NCBI GenBank assembly: GCA_014925825.1
Contig: JACGCK010000115.1
Span: 1 to 64,000, forward strand
Origin: Pholiota molesta
Taxonomy: Eukaryota > Basidiomycota > Agaricomycetes > Agaricales > Strophariaceae
Direction: 5' to 3'
Length of the DNA stretch: 64,000 nt
Below the pieces are notes generated by a model. It searched no databases, was not told where the DNA came from, and saw only the letters and a list, made by a program, of their open reading frames with translations. The position numbers were made by a program, and so were the translations under genes. This document shows, piece by piece, positions 46,330 to 56,735 of the stretch; positions within the stretch are counted from its first letter, which is position 1; each line of letters opens with the position of its first letter.

Positions 46330-48737
46330 ATGCCAGCCACTTCCTCTCAACCGCCTAGAGGCACTCGCCACAAACTCAAAACACTCAGAAAGTCTGTCAA
46401 AAAATCTCTAGCTGAAAAGCTTGCAGCCCTCGAAAAAGAGCTTGAGCAGCTTCCAGGTCTTATCAAACACAAATTCAAGAAGTGGAAGAATGGAGCACGC
46501 GATTTCCAGCTTGCTTGTATGCGAGCTCAAGTCCTCCGAAGAGATGTTCTCCTGCAGGCAGCAACTGGTTCTGGGAAGACTGGGATTGCTGCCGGGCCGC
46601 ATCTTCTGCCTTCGAGCAAGGGCAAAGTAACATTGCTCGTATCGCCATTGTTGGCTCTTGAAGAGGAACAGGTATGTGTCTTCCAACTTGATTTACTCCT
46701 ACATACCTGACAGAAACGAAACACATTCAGGTAACCACGTTCAAAACCGAGTTTGGGCTTAAAGCGATCGCAATCAATAGCGAAAATGGTGGCTGCTCGC
46801 CATCTACAATGGCGGTAAGTATTTTTCTGTTGAATTTGAACATTGGCTAATCCTGATTTTCTAGCAAATTGTGGCTGGTGAATGGCAGATTGTGCTGTTA
46901 TCGCCTGAATTGCTGACCGGACGCAAGTTCATCGACCAAGTCCTTCGAAAACCGGCTTTCGGCCCTCGTTGCCTGTCAATTTTTATTGACGAAGCACACT
47001 GCATTTCACACTGGGGCGCATCTTTTCGCAAGGCGTACAGCTCTATTGGAATTGTCAGAGCATTTCTACCGCGAGATGTGCCTATCATCGCAGTGACAGC
47101 AACACTTACACCACTCGTCAAATATGATCTACTCAGCAAACTGCAATTTGACCGTACTCAATACCTTTTCGTCAATATTGGGAATGATCGTCCCAACGTT
47201 TCTCAAGTGGTCCGTGCGATGGAACATCCCGCGAACACCTTCCACGACCTTGACTTTCTTATTCCGACCACAATCTCGTCACCAGCTGATATACCAAAAG
47301 GGTTCCTCTACTCCGATGACATCAAGGCCGGCTCTTTGATAACAGATTATCTGAACAATCGTGTCGACACCCAGTACCGCGAGCTCGGACTTATACGTCC
47401 ATACAATGCAACAATGTCCAAGATATACCGCAAGCAGGTCATGAAGTTGTTTCGAGATGGAAAGATTCGCATTCTTGTTTGTACAGATGCAGCAGGCATG
47501 GTATGTAGCTACTTTCCAATTCATATTATGATACTTATTGTTTTCTTCCTACAAGGGCTGTGATTTTCCTGACATCGACATCGTAGTTCAATGGAAAGTC
47601 CCTGACACGTTGTCTTCGTGGGTCCAGCGGGCTGGCCGGGCTGCACGTGGAATTGGCCGTCAAGGACTTGCTGTGATGATCGTTGAAAAACCCGCGTTCG
47701 AAATTGCAGCATTTCCCCAGCAGTTGGATCCCCATCATAGTCAAGGAAGGGGACGTGGACGAGGACGAGGACGTGGATATGGGGCAGCTTTGCAGGGCCA
47801 TGCTCATGGCCATGTGGCAGTCTCGAAACATGGTGTCGAGTATGCAATTGCCCATGGGCTGAAGCGCGGGATGTCGGGCGGGAAGCATGATGAAAAATTG
47901 AGTCTTGACGAAACACATATCTCATCAGATATGCTCCGGAATGCTAAAGGTGAAGGTATATATCTTTATATTCAAACGACCCATTGTCGGCGGCAAGTTT
48001 TGCATACTGTATTTGAAAATACGCCATCAAGTAAGTGGGTTGACTCTATTCTGGGAAATATATTGACATGCTACGAAGATATCGACCCATTGCTATGCTG
48101 TGATCTGTGCAATGCAAAGTTATTCAACCAAGTTCGCCCCAGTCCACCTCAACAGATCACACGCCAACATGCTCCCCGACGTGTTGCACCTGTTGATTCA
48201 GTCCGGACGGCACTTTATGGATGGCGGCGCCAAATGAAAACGACATATTGGCCACGCGGCCTTTGGGCGCCACAAGGAATTCTCAACGACGAAACTTGCG
48301 AGCTACTGTCGTCAATTGGACCAGTGGAATCTCAGGAGGCTTTGGCATTGGTTCTCGAGGGTAGTTGGGAATGGTGGGACAAGTTGGGAAGTGAGTTATA
48401 TTCCTTTCTTCATTCCTGCGAGATCCCTTCTCTGCCACCACGGGTCTCAAGAGGAGTCAAACGGCATCCTTTGCAAGAAGATCAAGGCTGTGGCCCCTCA
48501 ACATCCGAAAGCTCGCCGACGAAACGGTCTCGCACATCAAATCAGACCAGCAATCCACCAGCTCTCTCGCAACCTATATTTTTGGCACCTTCAGCACTGT
48601 CAAGTGCCTCAAATACCGTCCAGGCAATAGGAAGTTCTCGAAGACGACGAGGAAAGGAAGCAGTCACAGTGTCATTCCCACCGTCATCATACGATACATT
48701 CTTTTCTCAACTTAGTACCAGTGCTCCGGCGAAGTAG
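46330..48737 (+). CDS. RecQ-like DNA helicase
   Basis: Four exons: 46330-46671, 46731-46814, 46865-47500 and 47556-48737 (2244 bp, 747 residues, no frame break). Motifs in order: Gln before motif I (ARDFQLACMRAQVL), Walker A ATGSGKT (78-84), LLVSPLLALEEEQ, DEAH box IDEAHCISHWG (184-187, the RecQ-style extension), VTATLTP, LVCTDAAGMGCDFPDID (motif V) and SWVQRAGRAARG (motif VI). An RG array (GRGRGRGRGRGYG) and a CDLCN pair follow, and the C-terminus is Ser/Pro-rich. It should be an ATP-driven 3'-5' DNA helicase. It is shorter than cellular RecQ helicases and has no evident HRDC domain. Placement next to DUF6589 inside inverted repeats suggests an element gene. A telomere-linked RecQ relative is an alternative. 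Confidence 0.9.
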
Positions 48738-48751
48738 TCTGTAAAAGTACA

Positions 48752-48885
48752 AGTCAATTTCGAAAAAAAAATATTTTTTTAAACCATCTCATTGAAATCT
48801 ACGAGTGAAAAAAACCATCTTTTGTGTACCCAATTTGAGCACTTTTTTTCATGTTGTGGCCACTTTTTTTTGATGAAGTACCCTC
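48752..48885. repeat. right terminal inverted repeat of the DUF6589/RecQ cassette
   Basis: Inverted counterpart of 42516-42645, beginning 15 bp after the helicase stop and ending CCCTC at 48885. It is followed by gtatg and then AAAT (48890-48893), the same 4 bp found just outside the left repeat. Polypurine/polypyrimidine runs make the ends AT-rich and slippage-prone. Confidence 0.75.
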
Positions 48886-50247
48886 GTATGAAATGGCGGG
48901 GAAATCAGCTATCACCAGAAATAGCCCCGGAATGGCCCAGTCCGCTCGCGAGCTCGCCCCCTTCTTGTCATGTGCTCCTGTCACTCTCTCTGTGACTAGA
49001 GCTCGCGAGTGTGACTGGCTGGCGAGTCTAGCGATTGTATCAACCACAAGGCGTTGAACTATGTCACATGTGTGTTTGACAATGATGACCGCGACCCCGG
49101 AGCCTTCTTCTCGACTTCCATGATCTATCTCAGCACCTCCTGAAACTTCTATCCCTATGGGACTTTCGGAAATCGATCAAGGATGAGTGAATATTTGAAC
49201 CTCCAGTCTATGAATCATCCGGCGCTTTTGCGCAGGGCCCAGGCGTCTCATCAATTCAAAAGAATCTGGTTGGAACTTGGCAATACCAACTCCAAGCCTT
49301 TCGACAGGCGCAGTCTCGCATATCACTACACTTTCAAGCTTCTGCCTCTCCGAACCACCCACTAAATGCTCCCTACACTCGATACCCTCACGGCTGTATC
49401 TTTGTCTACATGCCTACGCGGTTTCTAGATTTGCAAGCCCACCTAAGTTCTCTGTATCTGATACTGCACGTCAAGATAAGACTTTCTGTGCCAAGGAAGT
49501 CCTGAACTCCTGCTCATGACCAAGGTTCTGTTGATATTCAGACCTTGGTTCCCTCGATTCAAAGTTGCCTGGCGACAGTTGACGACTCGGCCCGCACACA
49601 ACAGCACTAAGCGCTGGATATTATCATCTTGTTTGATCCTGTTGGACCTTTGTTCACGAGGCTGATCCAAGAAACGTCCGTGGTGTCCAGCTGTGCCCGG
49701 TTTATTCACTCAATGCTAGGCTCTCCTGAAAATTTAGATGTTCTTCATTGACAACCAAATTTACGCCAATTTCTGATTCGATTTCACCTCCACGTTCAGT
49801 GGTTGTAAGATATCCCGCGTTCAATACTCTAAAGCTTCTCTACCATTTCACAATGAACACCACTGCCCGTTTCTAAAGGTGGTTTTCGTCAGGCGTCAAT
49901 CCATCAACAGAGTCCGTACATCGGTCTCCGCCAAGGCTGCCCAGCGCCGTCCTATACTTGTACGTACGTAGTCCCGCCAAGCGGCCAAGTTCTGGCCTGC
50001 ATATTTCAGGGACTGATAAAAAGCGGCTCCTCATGTCGACAACGCCCATTCCCTTCTGTTCTTCCCTTGCTCCGGACTCTTGCTGACTTAGGGTTGATTA
50101 CCTGAGTTTTTTAGTTTGTTTTTATAGGCGCCAGCTTCGCCTCATTTTTTATTTTCGTTCTAACTGTCTTCCTTTCTTTTGCCTACTCTTTCACTCTCAC
50201 TAACACTCTCCTTATTCGCGGATTGTTTCTCTCTTTTCGTTTTGAAA
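48886..50247. other. spacer with possible decayed coding remnants
   Basis: From about 49190 to 49506 a plus frame is open with protein-like composition but no start (EPPVYESSGAFAQGPG; YPHGCIFVYMPTRF), and after its stop another stretch reads DIIILFDPVGPLFTRLIQE in the same region. No family recognised; probably a relic. The 50050-50247 segment is pyrimidine-rich and is the likely promoter/5' UTR of the carbonic anhydrase gene. Confidence 0.35.
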
Positions 50248-51718
50248 ATGCATGCATCAAGCTTCGTGTTTCTCACCCTAGCGGCCATCTCCTCCGTCTT
50301 TGCCCACCCCATTCATCACGCGGAATTGCGCATTGTTGGTCGCGCACAATCTGCAAAGTTTATCAGATCTGAAGCCGCCGCCGTGACGAATGCTACTGGG
50401 TTTGAAGTCCTTTCCGGTGGGAACAAAGCATTCCGCCAGAACATCGCCAATACGGACCCCAAGCTCCTTCAGACGCTGGCAGATGAGGGCCAGAGTATGT
50501 GTCTTTCATCGTTGAACAAAGAACGTCTTTTCAAATTCCGTCATGTTACAGCGCCCCCTTTCATGTTCATAGGATGCTCCGACAGCCGCGTGAGCGAGGG
50601 TACCGTTTTCAACGCAAAGCCCGGTACCCTCTTCACCCAGCGTAATATTGCCAACCAGTTCCAGAGCGGTGATGCCAACGCGTGAGTTTTCCTCTGCCTC
50701 ACAAACTATTACGTCCATTCTTAAGTATGTTTTCCCTTCTTAGTCAATCAGTGTTGTCGTACGCCGTTGCGGAGCTCGGCGTAAATCATATCATTGTCAT
50801 GGGTCACTACGGCTGCGGTGGTGTCGCGGCGTCAATCGCCTCCCCACCCGTGAACCAGATTGATGCGGCCAATGGCGCTGTGCAGAGTTGGATTGAGCCT
50901 ATCAGAGAGATCTTCCGCAGTTCCAATAGGTATGTTGGTTCTGAGCATCGTGGTGATTGTTCTGAGAAGACGATATGTATTTACCTCGGATTTTTGTAGG
51001 TCGGAAATCGTGGATCTTCGCGCAAAGATTGAAGGACAGACTTTGATTGAGGAGCCTGATATCAAAGAGCGTACGTCTTTTCGCGTTTAACATGGACTAT
51101 GAGCTTCGGGGAATTTACGTTCTTTTACTTAACCAGCTGGTTTCCGTGCTCTCGTCGAAGAGAACATCAAGGTTGGAGTGCGGCGCATCGCAACTAGTTC
51201 AGTCATTTCCAACGTACGCTGCCCAACCACGCCCCTTTCGAGCCGTTCGAGCTAACATTATCATCTGCTTTCACTAAAAGCACTACGCTGCTCTAGCGGC
51301 TCTCGGGTCCAGCGGCGAAAAGGCGCGGCGTGCTAGTCACCACGCAGACGGCGCCCTCGCCGACGTCTTCATACACGGATGGGTGTACGATATCGAGAAC
51401 GGCGAGGTCCACGATCTCGGGGTCTCCGTCGGCCCCCCTGGCAAGGCCATCCCTGCTGCGCCCTTCGAGGCTGTCGCGAAATCCGCGGCAGAGTCAGTAG
51501 ACGCGCATGGGAGTTCCGAGTCGGCGCCTACGTCGTCTTCATCTGCTACCGCCACAGCCACCTCTACGGCGAGCGCGGAGAGTAAGTTGGGCGAGAGTAC
51601 CGGCGCGACGACTGTGGCTGCGTCGACGACGACGGAGGTTGTGCCAGCTTCCACGATCTCTGGTACCAGTTCGAATGCTGGTGTACACGTCGTTGGCCTC
51701 AAGATGAATCCAGCTTGA
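50248..51718 (+). CDS. secreted beta-class carbonic anhydrase
   Basis: Six exons: 50248-50494, 50552-50681, 50744-50929, 51000-51070, 51137-51213 and 51281-51718 (1149 bp, 382 residues). A signal peptide (SSFVFLTLAAISSVFA) precedes the domain. Zinc ligands and the Asp-Arg dyad are clear: Cys91-Ser-Asp93-Ser-Arg95 (IGCSDSR), His147 and Cys150 (GHYGCGG). It interconverts CO2 and bicarbonate. Most fungal beta-CAs are cytosolic or mitochondrial, so secretion implies extracellular pH/CO2 work. After DGALADVFIHGWVYDIENG, which closes the fold, there is a Ser/Thr/Ala-rich tail of about 110 residues, probably O-glycosylated and wall-associated. No GPI signal is evident. Confidence 0.93.
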
Positions 51719-52270
51719 GGGAAGAGCATTATATGATCATTGATCATGAAGTACAGATTGGGGTAATTATGTAGATCTACATCAGCTTTTATTTTTCATG
51801 GACTTTTGTGCGGTAGTAAGGTTTTGGAACTCAGGATAATGGGATTATTTCACAAACTTCGGGAGCGACATTGATAAGACGTTGAAGTACTTTAAATCGG
51901 CTTACTGGCGTGTTATTGGGTGCAATTTTACTCAGAAGGGCGATACCTGAACAGATAACGAGTTGATAACGAGCTGATGGTTTGGATTGCTTGTTTTCCC
52001 GAATTTCAATACATTTGCGATATGAACATTGAAGCGCCTTCGCCGATTCCGGGGGAGGTGCTATTCAGGTTTGATTCAGGCGCTATTTATGATGATGTCC
52101 TTCATACTCACTTGCGTCTTTTGATGCTTTCCACATGGGTCATAATACTCGAGTCGCATTTTCGGTACCGCACCAGTAGGAGGTATCATATATTTTTCCT
52201 TCATGAAGTGAATGTATAAAAGGACAGATAGGCTGTTTCTAACCTGTTCAGCCAATTCTGACTATCAAAT
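51719..52270. other. spacer, nothing seen
   Basis: 3' flank of carbonic anhydrase and promoter of the GNAT gene. No conserved element recognised. Confidence 0.4.
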
Positions 52271-52963
52271 ATGTCAACCGTACCACAACCACAGCTCGTC
52301 ACCATACGCTCGCGCTCCCCAGCAGCGCGCATTTTCCTTCGCTCGCCCATTCTTAGCGACTCGTTCTCCTTCACCGCCCGCGCACACGACCCCCTCTGCA
52401 CCGCATTCCTCCCGCACATCGCGAACCCTAAAAATCCTATCACCGTCGCTTCCAACGAGAAGCAGATACAGAGTTGGCGCGCCGAGTCAGGCGTGGGCGG
52501 ATATTTCCTATCCATCGTCTGGCTTCCGAAGGTCAGAAGTGAACAGGCAGCTGCAGGACTTGTACCCAAGGAAGGGGAGGAAGAGAATGATGTATGGCAG
52601 ACCATCGGCGATACAGGCCTCGGGCCTCTCGACCTCACCGCCAAAACCGGCGAGACGGGGCTCATGCTCAATAGTGGACCCATAACACGGCGCAAAGGAT
52701 ACGCTGTGGAGACACTCGATATGATCTTTGCGTTTGGATTTGATCATCTAGGACTTGAACGAATCAAATTTGGGACGCATGAAGATAATGTAGCGATGCG
52801 CGGATTATTGGAGAAGAAATTTGGGATTCCAGCACGGTGGAAGGAGGAGAGCAAGGATTGGGCGTTCGAAGTTACTCCTCAATGGTGGAAGACTCGGCAA
52901 GATGCAGCAGGGGAGAGTCGGGTCGTTGTTGATGTTGAACCTCTTGACGAGGAAAAGAAATAA
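52271..52963 (+). CDS. GNAT-family N-acetyltransferase
   Basis: Single exon, 230 residues. An RimJ/RimL-like (Acetyltransf_3) layout: an N-terminal RSPILSDSFSFT substrate part, a central beta strand (GGYFLSIVWLPK), then the acetyl-CoA loop region TRRKGYAVETLDMIFAFGF, followed by LGLERIKFGTHEDNVAMRGLLEKKFG. The R-x-x-G-x-A/G loop is present as RRKGYA. It would acetylate a small molecule or protein N-terminus; substrate unknown. The ATG is the first in frame after a stop-rich leader. Confidence 0.85.
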   Translation: MSTVPQPQLVTIRSRSPAARIFLRSPILSDSFSFTARAHDPLCTAFLPHIANPKNPITVASNEKQIQSWRAESGVGGYFLSIVWLPKVRSEQAAAGLVPKEGEEENDVWQTIGDTGLGPLDLTAKTGETGLMLNSGPITRRKGYAVETLDMIFAFGFDHLGLERIKFGTHEDNVAMRGLLEKKFGIPARWKEESKDWAFEVTPQWWKTRQDAAGESRVVVDVEPLDEEKK

Positions 52964-53093
52964 AATGATATCTTCTGGATCCTCTTTATTATTTCGAATG
53001 TTTGATTCAAAGGGAATGATCTGTACTTTTAATGTGGTGGCCGTAGTACGTGATGATGGCGTCAAGAAGAGAAATTGAAAGGCGAGTCATGCC

Positions 53094-54463
53094 ATGTTGT
53101 CGCTATCGATCGCTCGGGTTCTTCGCCCGACGTGGTCAATCTACAAGACTCCTCTTTCCCGCTCCATCATGTCCCCAGCCCGAGACCAAAAGATCCTTGT
53201 GGCCGTCGTTGGCGTCGGGCTCGTGGGATCCGAGTTGATCAATCAACTGTTGTCGATCCCACCACAAGTATCCCCGTTCAAACTTGTTTCGCTCACATCT
53301 TCTTCGCGTTCGCTCTTCACCGGCAAGGCCAACCCAATCCAACCTAATGCGCCATGGAAGTCGCAGCTGGCTGCGTCCTCGGATCCTGCGGACTTGAAGG
53401 CGCTGACGGCGCGACTGACCCAGCTGGTTGCTGAGAACGAGCGGGTCGCGTTGGTGGACAACACCTCGTCGGATGTGGTCGCCAATCTGTACCCCGTTTG
53501 GTTGAAGGAAGGCATCAACGTCGTCACTCCCAACAAGAAGGCGTTCTCTGGCGACGCGGAGCTGTTCGCGAACATCCTGAGCGCCAGCCAGGAGAGCGGC
53601 GCCAGGTTCTTGAATGAGGCTACCGTCGGTGCTGGATTGCCCGTGATCGCTCCGCTGAAGGAGTTGCTTGCAACGGGGGACAAGGTGTGTAATGTAGTTT
53701 CATTTACGAGATGCAAAACCAACTTCGGTAGATCATCAAAATTGAAGGTGTCTTCTCCGGGACGATGAGTTACATCTTCAACGACTTTTCAACTGGCAAA
53801 CCGGACGGACCCTCATTCTCTTCCGTTGTTTCCATTGCAAAGGAGAAAGGCTACACAGTGAGTACTCATGCGGCCACTCTAATAATGATGATTCGAACCA
53901 TCTACAGGAACCCCATCCAGCTGACGATCTCAATGGCTTCGATGTCGCTCGCAAATTGACCATCCTATCACGCCTGATCTCTTCCGCGCCCTCCGCAACG
54001 CCTTCTACTCTCCCCTCTCTCCAATCCTTCGCCTCCGTCCAAACCGCCTCCCTCATCCCCCCTGCCCTCGAAGGCATCTCCACGGGCGACGAGTTCCTCA
54101 AGCGACTCCCAGAATTCGACGAAGAATTCAACAAACTCCGCGTCGACGCGAGCAAGGAGAACAAGGTCCTCCGGTTCGTCGGCGTCGTTGACGTCGCTGG
54201 CGGCGAAGTCCGCGCCGGGCTCGAGAAGTGCGTCATTTCATCATTTCATCTGCCCCTTCCTTTCTTGCGGACGTGTGCGCTGATACTGTATTCCCAGGTA
54301 TCCTATTGATCACCCTTTTGCGACGTCCCTTGGTGGTTCGGATAACATTATCATGTTCCATACCGAGCGATACAGTCCTCGTCCTCTTATTGTTCAAGGT
54401 GCGGGTGCTGGCGCGGCCGTCACTGCGATGGGTGTACTGGGCGACCTCCTTAAACTTGCCTGA
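53094..54463 (+). CDS. HOM6: homoserine dehydrogenase
   Basis: Four exons: 53094-53684, 53732-53857, 53908-54227 and 54298-54463 (1203 bp, 400 residues). The NAD(P) Rossmann motif is [52 protein letters not shown] (the family signature) and a C-terminal block ([30 protein letters not shown]) confirm monofunctional fungal HSD. It reduces aspartate semialdehyde to homoserine for threonine and methionine synthesis. The first ATG adds about 25 basic/Ser residues before [14 protein letters not shown] (ATG at 53169), which is where homologs begin. The longer form could be a weak targeting extension, or 53169 is the true start. Confidence 0.95.
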
Positions 54464-54998
54464 GGGGTTGGATTCTCTGAATGCGAATATATGTTTGGAC
54501 TTGTTCAAATTTCAGAATACTCAAGGTTTGGAATATCCAAGTGCTAGCAAATATGCGTTATATTCCTTCGAATCTCATGGGCGCATATCTCCTTGGCATC
54601 GTCAATATCAATGCTCTATCCTATGATTCACCATTGCTTGTCTCTCAGCAAGTCCGTCCAACATCAGTCGCCTAAAATTAATCATCTCTCAATTACAGGT
54701 GGCATTTGAATATGATATGTCATGCCATAATTAGTATACAGTAGCGCTAGAATTCGCTACTTAGTGAATAGGGCTAGCTTGAATATTGAGTATAGAAGAT
54801 GTCAGATGGATCGGCTTCTAGGTTACTTTCTATTTCGGCCCTTATCAATGGTGTCCCATTCAAAAGCGCAAGTTTTATCTGATTTTTGACGGATAACGTT
54901 AACGTTCCACACCATTCAGCACGATGATCATGCCACAGCTCCGAAACCTTGCGGCGACGGCATAACATTGGGTCTCTTCTCTCATCATCAGTAGCGCT
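54464..54998. other. spacer with a flanking repeat
   Basis: 54690-54870 shares ordered blocks with 58990-59215 (gatatgtcatgc, cagtagc, ttgctac/cagctactc, agaaga..ggatcggcttcta versus agaagacgcggacttgcttcta, ttcggcccttatcaatggtg versus tgcggccacttatcaacgac). The two bracket the cis-prenyltransferase relic and P450-B. Confidence 0.45.
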
Positions 54999-56051
54999 AT
55001 GAATATTATGCTGAAGACAGTTTCAACGGGACCCATGCCTCGACATATAGCTTTCATTATGGATGGCAATCGACGTTATGCGCGCATGCACGGCATTCCC
55101 GAAAGTCAGGACACACCAATGGATACTATCAACTGAACTACGTGAGTCCGTCATGGATTTCGAATGATTCTCTTATTGATGTGAAACTCGCCTTCTTGAT
55201 ACTTTCGTGTATTATTTCAGCTCATGAAACATTGGCTCAACGGTACCAAAATTGAATGCGCGTCAATGTATGGCTGGTCTATTCTCAATTTTGGACGGAA
55301 AGAATCAGAAGTTGCAGACGCTATGAAATTGATGGAAGAAACCCTCAAAGATTTCTTGAATTGTGCGTCTGTCAGTCCGTATTCAATCGCGTTTCAAGCT
55401 GAAGATGTATCACGTTATAGGGACGACCTCGAAACACATGGCGTCCGCATCTCCTTCGTTGGAAGAATTGACCTACTCCCGTTGTCAATTCAAAAGGGTA
55501 TTTCGGAGGTCCACGAAAAGACCCGCAATTACAATCGGTGCGTGGTGTCCAGGGTCCTTCTATACTTATAACATATTTTCGCAGTCGTTTTATGAGTATT
55601 TACGGCCCATATACCTCAAGCGACGAGATGGCTAGGAGCATCGAAGCCTGTGTCAACGCCGCGATCAAGGACGGGCGAAGGTAAATGTTTCTAAAGTATG
55701 TTTGAGATAAGCTATATTTCTGACCGAGGGCTTGCATTTCGTATTCCAGCATAGAACCCCAAAAGATATTGAGTTGCATTTAGACACCTTCCAAGGCAGC
55801 GACGCGCTATGCCACCCGTTGACATTCTCATTCGAACAAGCGGGGCCAGCGTTTCAGTGACTTCCTCTTTGGCAGGTAAAGTCTGTCTGTTCTAAAATGA
55901 GGATTGGGGTTTTACTCATACTACGACGTTATTATCTTCGTTTAAGGCATGTAATAATACCCAATTACAGTTTGTGCCGACTTTGTGGCCCACATTTGGA
56001 CTGTGCGACCTTCTCCCCATCATACTCGACTACCAACGAAGTCAGCGATAG
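54999..56051 (+). pseudogene. cis-prenyltransferase (dehydrodolichyl diphosphate synthase-like), decayed
   Basis: Clear family blocks lie in order but in different frames: PRHIAFIMDGNRRYARMHG (the catalytic Asp loop), GHTNGYYQLNY after a one-base shift at about 55105, YGWSILNFGRKESEVADAMK, DDLETHGVRISFVGRIDLLP, YTSSDEMARSIEACVNAAIKD, VDILIRTSG, RFSDFLFGR after another shift near 55850, then VP.LWPTFGLCDLLPIILDYQ with a stop at 56049-56051. Introns between blocks look normal. The enzyme family condenses isopentenyl units in cis, normally for dolichol in the ER. The breaks argue for a dead copy, so another functional gene should exist elsewhere in the genome. Confidence 0.8.
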
Positions 56052-56487
56052 CTATACTCTTGTGAACTATGATGGCATATTGATAATGTTTGAGGAGCGC
56101 AAGCTACACAACCCTGTCATCTATAATTCCTTCAAGAAATGGCTATTTTTAGGTACAGTAGTGTGAAGGCAGTAATTTCACACGCATCATTCTGGTGAGC
56201 GCTGAGCTTCGAAATGCGTTCTAGAGGCGCACTGGCCTCTACTGAGTCTGACATGTTACATGAATGTTACACGACTGGTATTTCCGGATGGAATCGAGTG
56301 AGCCGACTTCCTTGTTTTGCTAGATGATTGGAATGATTACTGGTTAATGATCGACGACCGTTTCTGCAGACGTTGGGTAGCTCTCCGTCGGTGGCAGGCA
56401 GGCTTGCTCTTAAAATGCGGCAAAGTGGAAGTCCTCCATCCGATAACCAACCAATGTGTATATGGTCAGCCGAGCTCCTGCTGGTCC

Positions 56488-56735
56488 CACAGGTGGCTGT
56501 GCGTGGTATTCGAAGCATCGAATTCGAGATGGAATTGGACGGAACCGGGAAGTGCGACTCCGCACGGACAGACCGGTCAGATAGAGACTTTGCACTGAAG
56601 TTCAGTCATGGTGCTGCTTCTCGCCGAGGTCTTGTGAACGCCTCAGCTGCGGTATATTTAGTATAAGTAGCATTCAGCTGAATAACCCCAGGCTCCTCGC
56701 CTCCATCGTGTCAACTCACAGGCACTGAGCCCATC
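56488..56735 (+). promoter_or_regulatory. P450-B upstream region, duplicated with the gene
   Basis: Shares ordered blocks with the P450-A promoter (minus strand of 22929-23180). A TATAAG box at 56662-56667 lies 74 bp before the ATG and is followed by the shared gcattcagctg. Confidence 0.65.

Noticed and set aside
48950..49040. agctcgcgag palindromes as the outer tip of the DUF6589/RecQ element
   Set aside because: The local palindromes do not match the left flank well. Inverted similarity is convincing only up to the GAGGG/CCCTC ends; similarity farther out (cattccggg blocks) may be chance.
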